Shown: positions 23,446-34,400, numbered from the stretch's first letter. The stretch is DNA of 64,000 nt from Ktedonobacter sp. SOSP1-85 (GCF_016587415.1 NZ_BNJI01000001.1:1217501-1281500), one strand, 5' to 3'. The notes: generated from the sequence alone by a model not told the origin. Translations and numbers: made by a program.

Positions 23446-24797
23446 CGTCCCCCCTGACTACGACTATCTCTGCTATCATGCTCGCGCTTGACGACCTGCC
23501 CCCGACGCAGATCCTCTACTTCGCGCTTCAAGTTCTCTATCTCTTTCTCCAGTGCGATCATCTTCAGTTCGCGACCAACGACCACTTCCTCAAATTTCTC
23601 CAGGTCCAGGATTTTCTCTTGCAGTTCGGCTTTAGACTCCTGTAAGTCAAACAAGACCTTTTCATAGGCACGCATATCGCGCAGGATACCAATCGCGCCG
23701 ATGACATTCCCATCTGTATCACGCAGAGCAGAGGCATTTAGAGTCGTTGGAATGACTTCATTGGAGGCACTGCGGGGATTTAAGCGTGCATTACGCGTCA
23801 CGCCGCGCTCAATGACTTCGCGTAAGGCGGCGGTAAATTCGCGCGTCTCCTCCGCACTTATAAAACGTGAGAGCGACTGCTCCAGCACCTCATCCGGGCG
23901 GAAACCCAGTAGCTCATACACAGCATCGTTAGCCTTTTGAATCTTACCTTCCGGGTCCGAGACAAAGATCGGGTCCGGCGCGTTCTTAATCAGGCTGTCA
24001 GAGTAGGCCAGGGCCTTATCCAGTTCGCGCATATCGCGCAGGATACCAATCGCGCCGATGACTTTCCCATCCGCATCACGTAAGGCCGAGGCATTCAAGC
24101 TAGTAGGGATGACCTCGCCTGAGGCGCTCAGGGGATTGAGACGCGTGTTACGTATCACACCACGCTCAATGACTTCGCGCAGTGCCGCGGTAAATTCGCG
24201 CGTCTCCTCTGCGCTTATAAAACGCGAGAGCGACTGCTCCAGCACCTCGTCAGTGCGGAACCCCAGTAGCTCATATACCGCGTCATTAGCGGTTAAAATT
24301 TTGCCCTCCAGGTCCGAGACAAAGACCGGGTCTGGCGCATTCTTGATCAGGTTGTCGGCATATACACGCGCCTGCTCCAGCTCACGCATATCGCGCAGGA
24401 TGCCAATCGCTCCGATGACTTTCCCATCGGCGTCGCGCAAGGCCGAGGCGTTCAAGCTGGTCGAGATGATCTCGCCCGAGGCACTCAGGGGATTGAGGCG
24501 CACATTACGCGTGACACCACGCTCAATGACTTCGCGCAACGCGGCGGTAAATTCGCGCGTCTCCTCCTGGTTGATGAAACGCGAGAGCGACTGCTCCAAG
24601 ACCTCATCGGTGCGAAAGCCTAACAGTTCGTAGACCGCGTCGTTCGCCAACAGAATCTTGCCATCCAGATCCGCGACAAAGACCGGGTCTGGCGCATTTT
24701 TAATGATGATATCGGCATCCAATGAGCCGTGTGATTTGGTTCCGATGGTGTTGACATGACCATCAGCGGTAGTTTTAGGAACCACATTCTCTAACAT
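23436..24797 (-). CDS. triple-PAS sensor protein with coiled-coil tail
   Basis: A 453-residue protein. Three near-identical PAS domains start at about residues 31, 150 and 269 with a period of 119 residues; each begins with a KNAPDP(V/I)FV(A/S)D strand and contains NDAVYELLGFR and GAIGILRDMRE. Residues 385-453 form a charged coiled coil. There is no kinase or enzymatic domain, so it probably senses a ligand and acts on the HK encoded downstream, with which it overlaps by 10 bp. The very high similarity of the repeats points to recent tandem duplication. The ATG follows GGAGG. PAS ligands cannot be read from the sequence. Confidence 0.9.
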   Translation of the reverse strand: MLENVVPKTTADGHVNTIGTKSHGSLDADIIIKNAPDPVFVADLDGKILLANDAVYELLGFRTDEVLEQSLSRFINQEETREFTAALREVIERGVTRNVRLNPLSASGEIISTSLNASALRDADGKVIGAIGILRDMRELEQARVYADNLIKNAPDPVFVSDLEGKILTANDAVYELLGFRTDEVLEQSLSRFISAEETREFTAALREVIERGVIRNTRLNPLSASGEVIPTSLNASALRDADGKVIGAIGILRDMRELDKALAYSDSLIKNAPDPIFVSDPEGKIQKANDAVYELLGFRPDEVLEQSLSRFISAEETREFTAALREVIERGVTRNARLNPRSASNEVIPTTLNASALRDTDGNVIGAIGILRDMRAYEKVLFDLQESKAELQEKILDLEKFEEVVVGRELKMIALEKEIENLKREVEDLRRGQVVKREHDSRDSRSQGGRWT

Positions 24798-25590
24798 AAA
24801 ATAGCAACCTCCGGCCAGAGACTATATTATTTTTGTCACGAATCACAGAACAAAAAAGACAAAAGCGTAGGTTGTTTAGCAATTCTCTAAGAGTATAACA
24901 GACCTTTTTTATTTAGGGCAAGCAACTAGATCCTTTGAACAAAGGATGGACACCTGGTAGTGGGCAACAAAAACTTTCGCGCCTGCACTTCTCGCGACTT
25001 CCCCTGGTTCACCTCCCAGGCATCTGTATAAGACAAAACTCCTAGACAGAAGTTGCTTTTACCAGGTTAATTCTTCTTCTTCGCTTCTTCTTATACAAGA
25101 TAATTAAAAATACGTAAATATATATGTAAAGTCCATATTAATTTATTACAAGTTATTCACCTAATCACGGCAATATATCTATTTCAATTACAGACATGTT
25201 ATACTGTTGAAGAAATTTACGACAGAGGCAAAGAAAAACATTCTTGGCAAGCAGGCTTTATCAGGCCGGGCGTAAGCACAGGCTGGAAACGATTCTAAAT
25301 CGGCATATTGACATACACAGCCAGGAGGAAGGCAATGTATGACGTCATCAGCAGCAATCTGTATTAGACAAGTCTCAGGACAGGCAGAAAAACAGTAGGT
25401 TGTGTACTCAACCTACTGACTATATAACACTTCGTATTTTGCAATCAGGAAGCGTGGATATAAGCGAAGAGAGTAAGTGTTCTGGATAGTTGATGCTTTT
25501 TAAAGATTACATCTGAAAGCGAGCATGCTCAATCGTTAGCCAGCAAATTTTTAAAGAGCATTAGCTTTGTACTATTGGAAGGGTGTACTC
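24798..25590. other. divergent regulatory region between the PAS operon and H-NOX
   Basis: About 790 bp, AT-rich and without a gene. It must carry promoters for both directions. A hairpin (CAGTAGGTTG / CAACCTACTG, 25393-25402 and 25409-25418) lies in the H-NOX leader, and ATCCTTTGAACAAAGGAT near 24930-24950 is a small palindrome. TTATACT near 25200 is a possible plus-strand -10. The unusual length suggests complex regulation. Confidence 0.45.
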
Positions 25591-26532
25591 ATGCATGGAT
25601 TGGTTTTTGTTACGTGGGAGAAGTATCTGGTGGACCGCTTTGGCAACTCACTCCTCAGAGCTTATAGAGAAGCGATTGGCGAAACAAGTGCTAATGCGCC
25701 CCTCGCCAGTAAGGTCTATGAAGATACCCATCTCTTAGCGGGCGTAGCTGCCGCCTGCGAATTGACCGGACTCTCAGCCCAGGTCATCTTGCGCGAATAC
25801 GGCCGCTACTTCATTTTGAATGGTCTCACCAGCCATCTCTGTGCCTATCTCCTCACGCGTGTCCATAGCGGAAAAGACCTGCTCCTGGTCATGCGCACCG
25901 CACACGCACAGATGCGACGCGTTCCCGAAGCTCTGACACCTCCGCTCTTTGGCTATGAGGCCGGCACGCACCCTAATGAGTTTGCGCTCATCTATGATAG
26001 TCCACGTCAGCTCTGTCCAGTGCTACATGGCGCCATCGAGGGCGCAGCCGAGCGCTTTCACGAACATGTTAGCGTTATTGAAACCACGTGTATGAAACAG
26101 GGGGCGCCCGTCTGTCGCTTTGAGCTGCGTTTCCGCCCGAGGTACCAGGCAAACACGCAGGAGACACCAGAACAAATTGCCAGGCGGCGCGAAAAACAGC
26201 AGCTGGCCGAAGTCGTGCTCAAAGTGCTCCCCGATCACGATGGAATCGAGCTGGGCGAGCTTCAGCAGTACCTGCAACGCCAGCTCCCCCTACTTGGGTT
26301 GAACGCGCCCCGCCTGAGCGCCCTGCAAGAGGCCATCAATCATCTGCAATTTGTGGGCCTGGTGGCAAGTACAGCAAATCAGCCTGGCGAGATCCCCATG
26401 CATCGACGCTACTGGCGTGCTCCCACCTCGACACAGGCAATCCCTGCGCACTCCAAGGGGTATACCGGTCCACAACCCCGGATCTCCAGGACACGCGCCG
26501 GAGGCCACTCCTCAACAACTCAGAGCAGATAG
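25591..26532 (+). CDS. H-NOX (haem NO/O2-binding) protein with C-terminal winged-helix-like domain
   Basis: A 313-residue protein. Residues 1-190 match H-NOX gas sensors: start MHGLVFVTWEKYL, a histidine at 105 in MRTAHAQMRR at the place of the proximal haem ligand, and the porphyrin-binding YxSxR as YDSPR at 135-139, in the usual spacing. The domain ends with CMKQGAPVCRFEL. Residues about 205-265 (EVVLKVLPDHDGIELGELQQ onward) look like a winged helix, and the last ~40 residues are basic and disordered. Usual H-NOX proteins are stand-alone or fused to chemoreceptors or cyclases, so a DNA-binding fusion would be unusual. ATG at 25591 follows GGAAGGG; the in-frame TTG at 25567 is rejected. Confidence 0.85.
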   Translation: MHGLVFVTWEKYLVDRFGNSLLRAYREAIGETSANAPLASKVYEDTHLLAGVAAACELTGLSAQVILREYGRYFILNGLTSHLCAYLLTRVHSGKDLLLVMRTAHAQMRRVPEALTPPLFGYEAGTHPNEFALIYDSPRQLCPVLHGAIEGAAERFHEHVSVIETTCMKQGAPVCRFELRFRPRYQANTQETPEQIARRREKQQLAEVVLKVLPDHDGIELGELQQYLQRQLPLLGLNAPRLSALQEAINHLQFVGLVASTANQPGEIPMHRRYWRAPTSTQAIPAHSKGYTGPQPRISRTRAGGHSSTTQSR

Positions 26533-26556
26533 GGCAACCGTTTTCAGAAAAAATCA

Positions 26557-28275
26557 TCATGTCTCTCGCTTCAGCGGCAGGGTAAACCAGAAAATTGAGC
26601 CAACACCAGGGGTACTCTCAACACCAACCCGCCCCTGATGTTGCTCAACGATCACCTGGCAAATATACAGGCCCAGCCCTGCCCCCTTGCTCGCTCCCTC
26701 GTTGGCCTCAACGCCCGGGACGCGATAGAACAGTTTCCATACCTGCTCTTGCTCCTCAGTGGTTAGCCCCGGACCCTCGTCTCGCACCAGAACACGCACT
26801 TCCTCCTGTATAACCTCCACAGAGACCTCGATTGGTGTCGCCGGAGGCGTATACTTACACGCGTTGTTCATGTAGTTATTGAGTACCTGCGTGATCCGTT
26901 CCACATCAATCACTGTTGGTATCGGCTGAGCAGAAACTGGCGGAACAAACGTGATGACACGCTCGGGATGAGAGGATTGATAGTCGCTCACCAGCAGAGA
27001 GAGTGTCGATTGTAGCTCACATGCCACTGGCTGCAAAAGAAAATGGCTAGATTGGATAGAAGAAAGCTCGAACAAATCGTTAATGATGCGGTTCTGGACT
27101 CCAACTTGCCGCTCGGCCCTTCCCAACAAGTGGTGAATTTCCTGGAGTTTCTCACGTAAGGGATCATCGGCTAATAACGTTTGCGTCGTATTACTTAACA
27201 GTAAGCGTGAATATTGCAGGCTCATACTGATCGTTGTCAGGGGAGTACGCAACTCATGGCTAACAATACTCAGGAACTGGTCCATAGGAGGCTGACCTGG
27301 CTGGTTCGTTTGCGAAGACGACTCAACCTGCAACCCTGGCGAGCGCTCTTGCGTAATATCGCGCACGATGAGAATCGCGCCACAGATATACCCTTCATCG
27401 CCAATAATGGGCACACCACTCACACTGAGCCAGAGATCTGGCACGCCATGCGCATGCACCTGAAGCTCAACTTTTTGCTCATCCACCAGTTCCTCGCCTC
27501 GCAGTACCCGTTTTAAAGGCAAGGCGTCCGGCCAGAGAGACCCACCTTGAGGATCTAAGATCTGGCACTCAAGGCTCGGCATTACCAGCGAGGCGCTACT
27601 CAACGCTCCCCCCTCCATTTTCAGGAGAGCCAGGCGTGCACTCATATTCGTCTGAATAATATGCCCTTCGCAATCCAATACATAGGCGGCATCAGTGAGA
27701 GTATTGAGCAATGCCTGGCACTTTTTCGCCTGTGCCACAGCCTCGCGCCGCAGTGCCTGAAAGGCCGAAATATCTTGTGCGATCAGTACAGCGCCTTCAA
27801 TCTTCCCATCACATTGAGAGATAGGTATACCGGCCACTGAAAGCACCTGTCCGCGCCGGCGCCCATCCAGGAGACGTACCTCGTAGCCAGCCACGGCCTC
27901 ACCGCTTAAAGCACGACTCAGAGGATGGTAGGCCTGGGAAAAACCAGTCACCTGCGGATCTGATTCATCACGCGCTTCGTCTGGGGTATGCTCAAACTGA
28001 CTTGAGCGCAATAGAGCACGCGTGGCACGATTACACTGTACCAGTCTCCCTGTACTATCATAGACAGAAATTGCCTCGGGAGACACTTCCAGGAGAGCAT
28101 CCAGGCGCCGCTGTACCTGGTCCGCGTGCAGGCGCATTCGGCGAACATAGAGCACAAACAGGCATATTACCGCCATCACAATCCCATACTGCACCAGCAC
28201 TAACCCACCGAACAGGAGGGAAGGCGAGGCCGTAAAGAGTGTCTTCAAGAAGAGAGTTATAAACACCACAACCAC
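26557..28275 (-). CDS. membrane-anchored PAS histidine kinase
   Basis: A 572-residue kinase. One or two N-terminal membrane segments (residues 1-43) are followed by two PAS domains (about 57-175 with PEAISVYDSTGRLVQCNRA, and 185-310 with DAAYVLDCEGHIIQTN). HisKA contains SHELRTPLTTISM, and the HATPase domain has VLNNYMNNACKYT, DEGPGLT, WKLFYRVPG and GAGLGLYI. The last block resembles the hybrid kinase at 21019, so the two are paralogous. It is convergent with the H-NOX gene (24-bp gap). No receiver or regulator lies next to it; its partner is unknown. Confidence 0.92.
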   Translation of the reverse strand: MVVVFITLFLKTLFTASPSLLFGGLVLVQYGIVMAVICLFVLYVRRMRLHADQVQRRLDALLEVSPEAISVYDSTGRLVQCNRATRALLRSSQFEHTPDEARDESDPQVTGFSQAYHPLSRALSGEAVAGYEVRLLDGRRRGQVLSVAGIPISQCDGKIEGAVLIAQDISAFQALRREAVAQAKKCQALLNTLTDAAYVLDCEGHIIQTNMSARLALLKMEGGALSSASLVMPSLECQILDPQGGSLWPDALPLKRVLRGEELVDEQKVELQVHAHGVPDLWLSVSGVPIIGDEGYICGAILIVRDITQERSPGLQVESSSQTNQPGQPPMDQFLSIVSHELRTPLTTISMSLQYSRLLLSNTTQTLLADDPLREKLQEIHHLLGRAERQVGVQNRIINDLFELSSIQSSHFLLQPVACELQSTLSLLVSDYQSSHPERVITFVPPVSAQPIPTVIDVERITQVLNNYMNNACKYTPPATPIEVSVEVIQEEVRVLVRDEGPGLTTEEQEQVWKLFYRVPGVEANEGASKGAGLGLYICQVIVEQHQGRVGVESTPGVGSIFWFTLPLKRET

Positions 28276-28703
28276 CTGTCAAAGAACGCCACGTCCTGAT
28301 CTCAGTGGAGGAGTCGTTGCCAGAGACCAATAAAAATAGCCTGACACCGACTCTCGCCCTGCCAACAAACGCCCCAAATAAAAACGAAAGAGCCGTATAT
28401 GCTCTTGCTAAAGAGTAATCTTATACTCAAAGGCTCATGTTGCATATTTCTTGCAAGGCAATTTTCTGCACACATGCCTATTATAGAGTATTCTATACAT
28501 CTAGTATATACTTATTCCGCGATTTTCGCAAATTCTCCTTTGTTATTTGACTCATCATCTCTACGCCTGCGCCCTGTTCTCATTTCTACCACTTTCTGCG
28601 CAGAGAATACCATTAAGGGGTGTGCGTGGAACATGGGGCCAGACCCCATGTTCCACGCACACCCCTTAATGGCGAAAGCTCATTGCGTACGCCTTGCCTC
28701 ATG
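28276..28703. other. intergenic region with a long hairpin, no gene seen
   Basis: About 430 bp between two minus-strand genes. It carries the perfect inverted repeat 28610-28672 near the end of the PPOX-like gene and otherwise AT-rich sequence that should hold the promoter of the PAS kinase. Confidence 0.4.
28610..28672. repeat. perfect inverted repeat (29-bp arms, 5-nt loop)
   Basis: Arms 28610-28638 and 28644-28672 are exact complements about CCAGA. It lies 30 bp beyond the end of the minus-strand FMN-binding gene, at the place of a terminator. Confidence 0.93.
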
Positions 28704-29201
28704 CTAGCGCATATCGAGCTTTACATCCTCTCCGATATCTTCCCGTGCGCCCGCCGCCTTTTTCGTTAACTTATAGAGCAGGGTCATCTTTCCTGAGGGC
28801 ACATCCCAGTATTCCGCGCCCTCAACATGTACCTTGAGCAACGCGAGGGTAGGATCATCCAGGCCCTGGGGGAACCAGGGCTTGTAGAAAGGCCGCCAGT
28901 AGTGCTTAATTTTGTCATGATCGCGCACTAGCTCTGCGACGCCTGAAACGGAGACAAAGAGGTTATTATCAGGCTTGGAGTAGCTGATATTGACCTGGTG
29001 ATGCTGCGACACCTCGCCCACCTTGGGAGCATCCGACGACGTGAAAAACCAGAGATCACCATCAAACTCGACATCCTGGGTCGCCATAGGGCGGCTACGC
29101 AACGTGCCATCCGCTTCCTGCGTGGTCATCATAGCTATACGTATATCTTTAACCTTCTCAGCTAGAAGCTTCACATCGCTCTTTTTCTCGTGGCCAGCCA
29201 T
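28704..29201 (-). CDS. general stress protein 26-like FMN-binding split-barrel (PPOX family)
   Basis: A 165-residue protein of the pyridoxamine 5'-phosphate oxidase-like flavin-binding family, closest to general stress protein 26. Features: AMMTTQEADGTLRSRPMATQDVEFD (N-terminal barrel, quoted in part), DLWFFTSSDAPKV with the FMN phosphate region, VNISYSKPDNNLFVSVSG, and WRPFYKPWFPQGLDDP near residue 110. Such proteins bind FMN or F420-like cofactors and often respond to stress; the reaction is unknown. The ATG at 29201 follows AAGGAAG and replaces an upstream in-frame start at 29252. Confidence 0.85.
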   Translation of the reverse strand: MAGHEKKSDVKLLAEKVKDIRIAMMTTQEADGTLRSRPMATQDVEFDGDLWFFTSSDAPKVGEVSQHHQVNISYSKPDNNLFVSVSGVAELVRDHDKIKHYWRPFYKPWFPQGLDDPTLALLKVHVEGAEYWDVPSGKMTLLYKLTKKAAGAREDIGEDVKLDMR

Positions 29202-29325
29202 ATGAGGGTCTTCCTTTCTCGTATCACACCTTGCCAGGCAATAGGAGTTCATAACCTATTCACTCTACGGTAGTGACACGCAGAATTCACGAGGCGTGTT
29301 ACAAGGAGCGATGCCCTTGCTTCCC

Positions 29326-31341
29326 CTATCCACCCCAGATGGTCAACCGTGTATCATTCCCCTCATCCAGCGCGGCAAGCTCGATACGAGTTGGCGACCA
29401 GGTGGCTTGAAAGGACACGGGCAGGGTGTAGAGAGGCGCCAGTTCGCCCGGAAAACCAAAAAGCGTTCGCTGTGAGTTCAACACGACGGCAACACGCCCA
29501 TCAGGGGCAATGCTCACCATACGTGGCAGGCTGGGAAGGTTGCTCCACTGGAAAATCCGTTGCTGCCCTGAACGCTCCCAGCCCTCCACACGGTTATCAC
29601 GAAAAGCCACGGCATAGAATGAACTATCAGGCGCCCAGCTTATGCCTCGTACAATTTCGCCATCCACCTGGTCATAGAGAAATTCAATGCGTTGCCCGAT
29701 TCGCCAGCACATGAGGTGTCCGCTGCGTGTCCCGGCTACAAGGCGTTTGCCGTCGGGAGACCAGCAAAGCACTCCACTCCCACTCATTTCCTCGCGTGAG
29801 AGGGTAACGGGCAGTGGTGGCTGGGGGATATGCAACTGGTGCAGGGGCAGAGCATACAAGACCACCCGCTCACCTACCCAGAGGGCCATATTCCAGGTCG
29901 ATGACCAGGAGAAGGCCACAATCGAACGCGCCTGAAAACGCATCACCAGGGGTAACAGACGTTGCTCGACACGATCCCAGAAGCGCACCTCTCCCCCTTT
30001 GCTTAACGCCAGGATACGCCCATCTGGTGACCAGCAGAGTTCATGCGTATCTTCCACCTGCGAGACACGTGGCAGATGCTCTACCGGCCCATTACGGCTC
30101 AAGATACATGGCGGCTCGCCATAGAGTGCGCAGGCCAGTATCTCCCCCTGAGGTTGCCAGCTTAACATACGCAAACGTGCCGGAAGATCAAACTGCGCCA
30201 GGGTCTGAAGCGCCAGTGGGGTATATAAGCGACCAGAGATCTCGCGCCGTCCAGAAGTAGTGGCGGCCTTGACAGGCGCAGGTGCGATTGGCTCGTCAAG
30301 CACCAGCCCTTCCCTGATATCGATGGGATCAAGTGAGAACTGCATCTGCTCGGGAGGAAGTGTATAGCGTGGATGCATAGTGGCTTCTGGCACTCGCGAG
30401 CGCTCTTCGGGGAGCACGTCTAGCGCCAGGTCAACGCTGATTGTTCGCGCTGTCGTCTCCTCGCTTGCCTGCTGCTCAATCGCCTGTTGTAAGGATTGGG
30501 CAAATGCCAGCACTGTGGGGAAGCGCTGCTCGGGGTCCTTCGCGAGCGCGCGAAGGATGACCGCATCAATCGCGGATGAGAAGATACGTTCAGCGTTCAA
30601 CTGGCTGGGCGCCAGGGGAGGATCTACGACATGTGCCAGGGGATTAGCACCTACATTGATGGGAAAGCGTCCTGTCAGCATCCAGCAAGCCATAATCGCC
30701 AGCGAATATTGGTCTGAAGCACAATACGCTCGCTGATTCACCTGCTCAGGCGCCATATACTGATAAGTGCCAATCACATCGCTTACTTCAATGTATTCCA
30801 CGGACACATCTTTGAGATGCGCGATCCCAAAGTCGAAGAGGAAGAGTTCGACACAGCGCTGCGTCGGTCGGGCACCCCTCACCACGCGCACAAGAAAATT
30901 CCCAGGTTTGACGTCGCCATGAATAATCGCAGGCTGACGTGTATGCAAATACCAGAGGCTCTGAGCGGCCTGCATAATCGCATCACCCGTCTGCGCCAAC
31001 GTCCAGTATTGCCAGGGAGCTTGCTTCTTCGCTATATACGCTAATGAGCGCTCAGGCATATAGGGAGAGATGAGAAAGGGCACCTTGCGCTGATTATAAT
31101 GCGTCCATCCCGAATCGAGCAAGGGCAGAATATGTTGATGCTTCAGACTCCTGGCGATCTTAATTTCGCGCTGAAAACGCTCCTGAGCCTTGTGATTGAG
31201 CTGATCATCCTCAATGACAGGCTTGAGGATTTTTAGCGCGACCTCCTGGTGCGTACGCATATCGCGTGCGAGCCAGACCTCGCTCATATTCCCCGGATAG
31301 AGCAGATCTATGCGCTCATAGCGCTCGCCAGCCATTAGCAT
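29326..31341 (-). CDS. Ser/Thr protein kinase with C-terminal WD40-like propeller
   Basis: A 671-residue protein. The kinase domain (about 8-275) has the ATP lysine in VALKILK (K37), an HGDVKPGN catalytic loop (residues 141-148, HGD in place of HRD), DFG at 170-172 and APEQ at 197-200. The glycine loop is degenerate (YPGNMSEVW). After a linker of about 110 residues, the C-terminus shows repeated WSPDG / WQPQG / WAPDS blades typical of a WD40-like propeller, which usually binds a protein partner. No membrane segment is present. The NACHT/HEAT gene ends upstream 82 bp away in the same direction, so they are likely co-transcribed and the NACHT protein may be partner or substrate. Confidence 0.9.
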   Translation of the reverse strand: MLMAGERYERIDLLYPGNMSEVWLARDMRTHQEVALKILKPVIEDDQLNHKAQERFQREIKIARSLKHQHILPLLDSGWTHYNQRKVPFLISPYMPERSLAYIAKKQAPWQYWTLAQTGDAIMQAAQSLWYLHTRQPAIIHGDVKPGNFLVRVVRGARPTQRCVELFLFDFGIAHLKDVSVEYIEVSDVIGTYQYMAPEQVNQRAYCASDQYSLAIMACWMLTGRFPINVGANPLAHVVDPPLAPSQLNAERIFSSAIDAVILRALAKDPEQRFPTVLAFAQSLQQAIEQQASEETTARTISVDLALDVLPEERSRVPEATMHPRYTLPPEQMQFSLDPIDIREGLVLDEPIAPAPVKAATTSGRREISGRLYTPLALQTLAQFDLPARLRMLSWQPQGEILACALYGEPPCILSRNGPVEHLPRVSQVEDTHELCWSPDGRILALSKGGEVRFWDRVEQRLLPLVMRFQARSIVAFSWSSTWNMALWVGERVVLYALPLHQLHIPQPPLPVTLSREEMSGSGVLCWSPDGKRLVAGTRSGHLMCWRIGQRIEFLYDQVDGEIVRGISWAPDSSFYAVAFRDNRVEGWERSGQQRIFQWSNLPSLPRMVSIAPDGRVAVVLNSQRTLFGFPGELAPLYTLPVSFQATWSPTRIELAALDEGNDTRLTIWGG

Positions 31342-31422
31342 CGATATCCACCCGTACCTTCTAGCATCGAAAAACGGCGTATGCCAGCTCGCTTACGATT
31401 GTTCGTTTTGGTGAAGAACATG

Positions 31423-34400
31423 TTAACGCCTCTTTGAGCGCCTGGTATCCGCAGATGAGGAGGGTTCACCCGTAAATGCTCGCAGTTGCCCGCTCAACGT
31501 ATCGCGCTCACGCTGTAAGCTATCGCGCTCACGCGTCATCTGCTCCAGGCGCGCGGACAGTGAGTCATTCTCACGCGTCAACTGCGTAATATTTCCCTGC
31601 ATTTTCTGTCGCTCGCGTTTGCCGCGTTCAAGGTCACCCTCACGCTCAGTATGCTCCTGTTTTAACTCTTCCAGTTGACTATCAAGCTTATCAGCACGCT
31701 CTTTTTCGACTTGTGCCTGCTGCATAACCAGAAGTATTTGCTTTTCGTGCGTCTCTTGCTCATCCCGCAAAGCGCGCTTGAGCTGCTGAATCTGGGGACC
31801 ATAGCGTACCCCCAGGAGTATGCTAAAGAGTTCATGCTCTGGCGCGCCCTCGGGTATGCGCTCGCGCAACTCTCGTAAACGCGGCACATCCCACTGGCCA
31901 CCCGCGAGCAAACCGCCCAGGGCGCGTAAAGCCACTGAGAGCCGCTCTATTTGCTGCATCCCAGGACGAGAAGCGCCAGGGCCATAGAGATGCGTGCTCT
32001 GGGCATATTCCTGAATAACACCCGACATCGTACTCATCCCAAGCACCGCAGCCAGTTCCTCGCGCAACTCCAGCGCCGTCTCTCCTCGCTTAAACACCTG
32101 GAGTGCTTCATCCTGGGCGGACCTCCCTAGCAGTAAAAAGAGGGCCGTCAGAAGCTTGCTCTGGCGTGGGTCGCTATCCAGCGCCTGGAGCAGTGGCGTA
32201 ACGATCAATGGCTCACCCAGCAACAAGAGCAGGGCCAGTAGACGCAGGTTCGTTGTCTCCTCCGTATGGGTCTGGATATGCGCAATCAGATCAGCGACCA
32301 TGGCCCGATCACCGAAAGCGTCAGACTCTCCCATGATGCGCTGTAACAAGAGTGTGACAGCCATTCCCATGTCAGAGGGATCATCATGCGAAAGCTGCGT
32401 CACCAGTTGCTCCTTGATATTCTGAGGAGACATGGTATTGAAGACCTCAAGCGCCGCCTCACGCCGCTCCAGCGAGGTATAATCACTCAAGGCACTCATG
32501 ATAAAAGGCAAAGCGATAACGCCCAGGTCGCGCAAGACCTCCTTTGAGGCGCGCACCAGCATCGCGTCATGCGAGATAATCAGCTCGCCCATTTTGGGAA
32601 CGACTGGTGCGCCAATCTGCACAAGAGTAAGCATAGCCCCTCGCCGGCGCTCGTCATCCTTGAGCGCTTCAACCAGGCTATCAAGTACACGCTCGCGGTG
32701 TTCCTGAAGGTAGACCAGGCGCTTGAGAGCTTCCGCGACCCCTTCGAGCAACTGGGCAGTTTCCAGCCCCTCCAATAAAGCAGGCAGACTGATAGCAGCA
32801 AGCTCATTGGTCAAGACATAAAAAAGCACCTCGCGTACACGATCAGGAAGAATGAGCGCAAAGAGCTTGACCAGCGCGGTCAGCATTGCCTGTGTATCGC
32901 CATGTTGATGCACAAGAGCCACGATCACCTCCTGTGCCCGTGTACACGCCACCTGGCGCCTATCATCCAGGCCTTCCACTAAGGGGCGCAAAATTCCGGG
33001 GCCAAAGCGCGGTAAAAGCTCTGCCGCCACCTCCCCCAGATCTTCCGCTCCTAGCAATTCGACCAGGCGCGCAATGGCGACATCGGGATGTTTGAGCAGC
33101 AGGGGAGAGAGAGGCTCACGCAATGCTGGCTGGGCCAGTCCATTGATTAGTGCAGATACGACTGCCACGCCTGGTAGCTCCTCCAGTGCCTGATAGAGAT
33201 AGGACTGGACGCGTTGATCGGGATAGAGCAGATGTTGCACCAGCACATCCGCCGATTTATCTGCGCGCATACGAAAGATCGTGAGCAAGGCACTTGCCTG
33301 GCTATCGCTGCTGAGCGCAAGGGCCTCGATAAGCTCTTCGCCAGGGAAGGGATTCATACCCAGGATCGCCCGCTGCACACGCTGCACCTGCTGAGATGAA
33401 TGAGACGTATCAAGCGCGTCGATCAGCGCGGGCAACGCCACCTCGCCGAGCTGGCTCAAGGCTTCAATCGCCTCTTCCAGAATTTGCGGATGCGTACTCG
33501 TCAGCATCTGTAAGAGAGGAGAGACGACATGTTGCTCGCGAAATTGGCCCAGGGCTCGTACCAGCGCAATGGTCAGCAACGGCTCATCAGGGGGAGTTTG
33601 CACCAGTTCAATAAAGCGCGTGACAGCCTGTGTCGCATGCATATCAGCCAGGACCTGCACCAGGATACGTGTGCGTCCTGGAACGATGGGAGAGAGGGCC
33701 TCAATCATCGGCGCGATGGCGGGTTCACCGATCAGCTTCAAGATACTTGCCGCACGCTCAGCGCTATCCTCACGTGCAGCGTGCAGAATACTTTCCAATA
33801 AACCTGGAATGCTGTCAGGAGCATAGGCATAGAGTGTCTCTGAGACACGCCGGGCCAGACTTGGTCCCGCTTCCGCGAGCAGTTGCAGCACGTCAGGCAG
33901 CGCCTCCAGGTCACGTGTCTCCTTCAAGACGTCCAGCACACGTAAGCGCACCTCCTCAGAGGGCTGGCGCAAGAACGGCAGCAGTTTCGGTGTTGTCAGC
34001 GGACCTATCGCGCGCAAGGCCTGGACCACATTCCCCACCGCCACCTCATTTTGTGAGGGAAGGTACAGGAGCAAGGCATCAATCACCTTTTCGCCCCGAT
34101 CAGCGCGTGAACTGGCCCCCTCCTCCTGGAGGGCCTGCCGGACAAGTATATCGCGTGCCCGCTGCTGCGTCTGTGGCTCCTGCTGATAATTAGAGGTCAG
34201 CATTGGCACAATCGCTTCTACAGTGCGCAGATACTGCATTTGCGTCACACGCCGTTGCACGTCCTGACCACTCATAAAGCGTTCTAAGATGGCCAGGGCC
34301 GCTAAATGCATGTAGACCGTTGCGACGGTTGCATCGCGTTGCTCTACCACCTGGAGCAGGCGCTTAAGCGTCAACTCTGGCCCAAGGCGATAGAGAGCAT

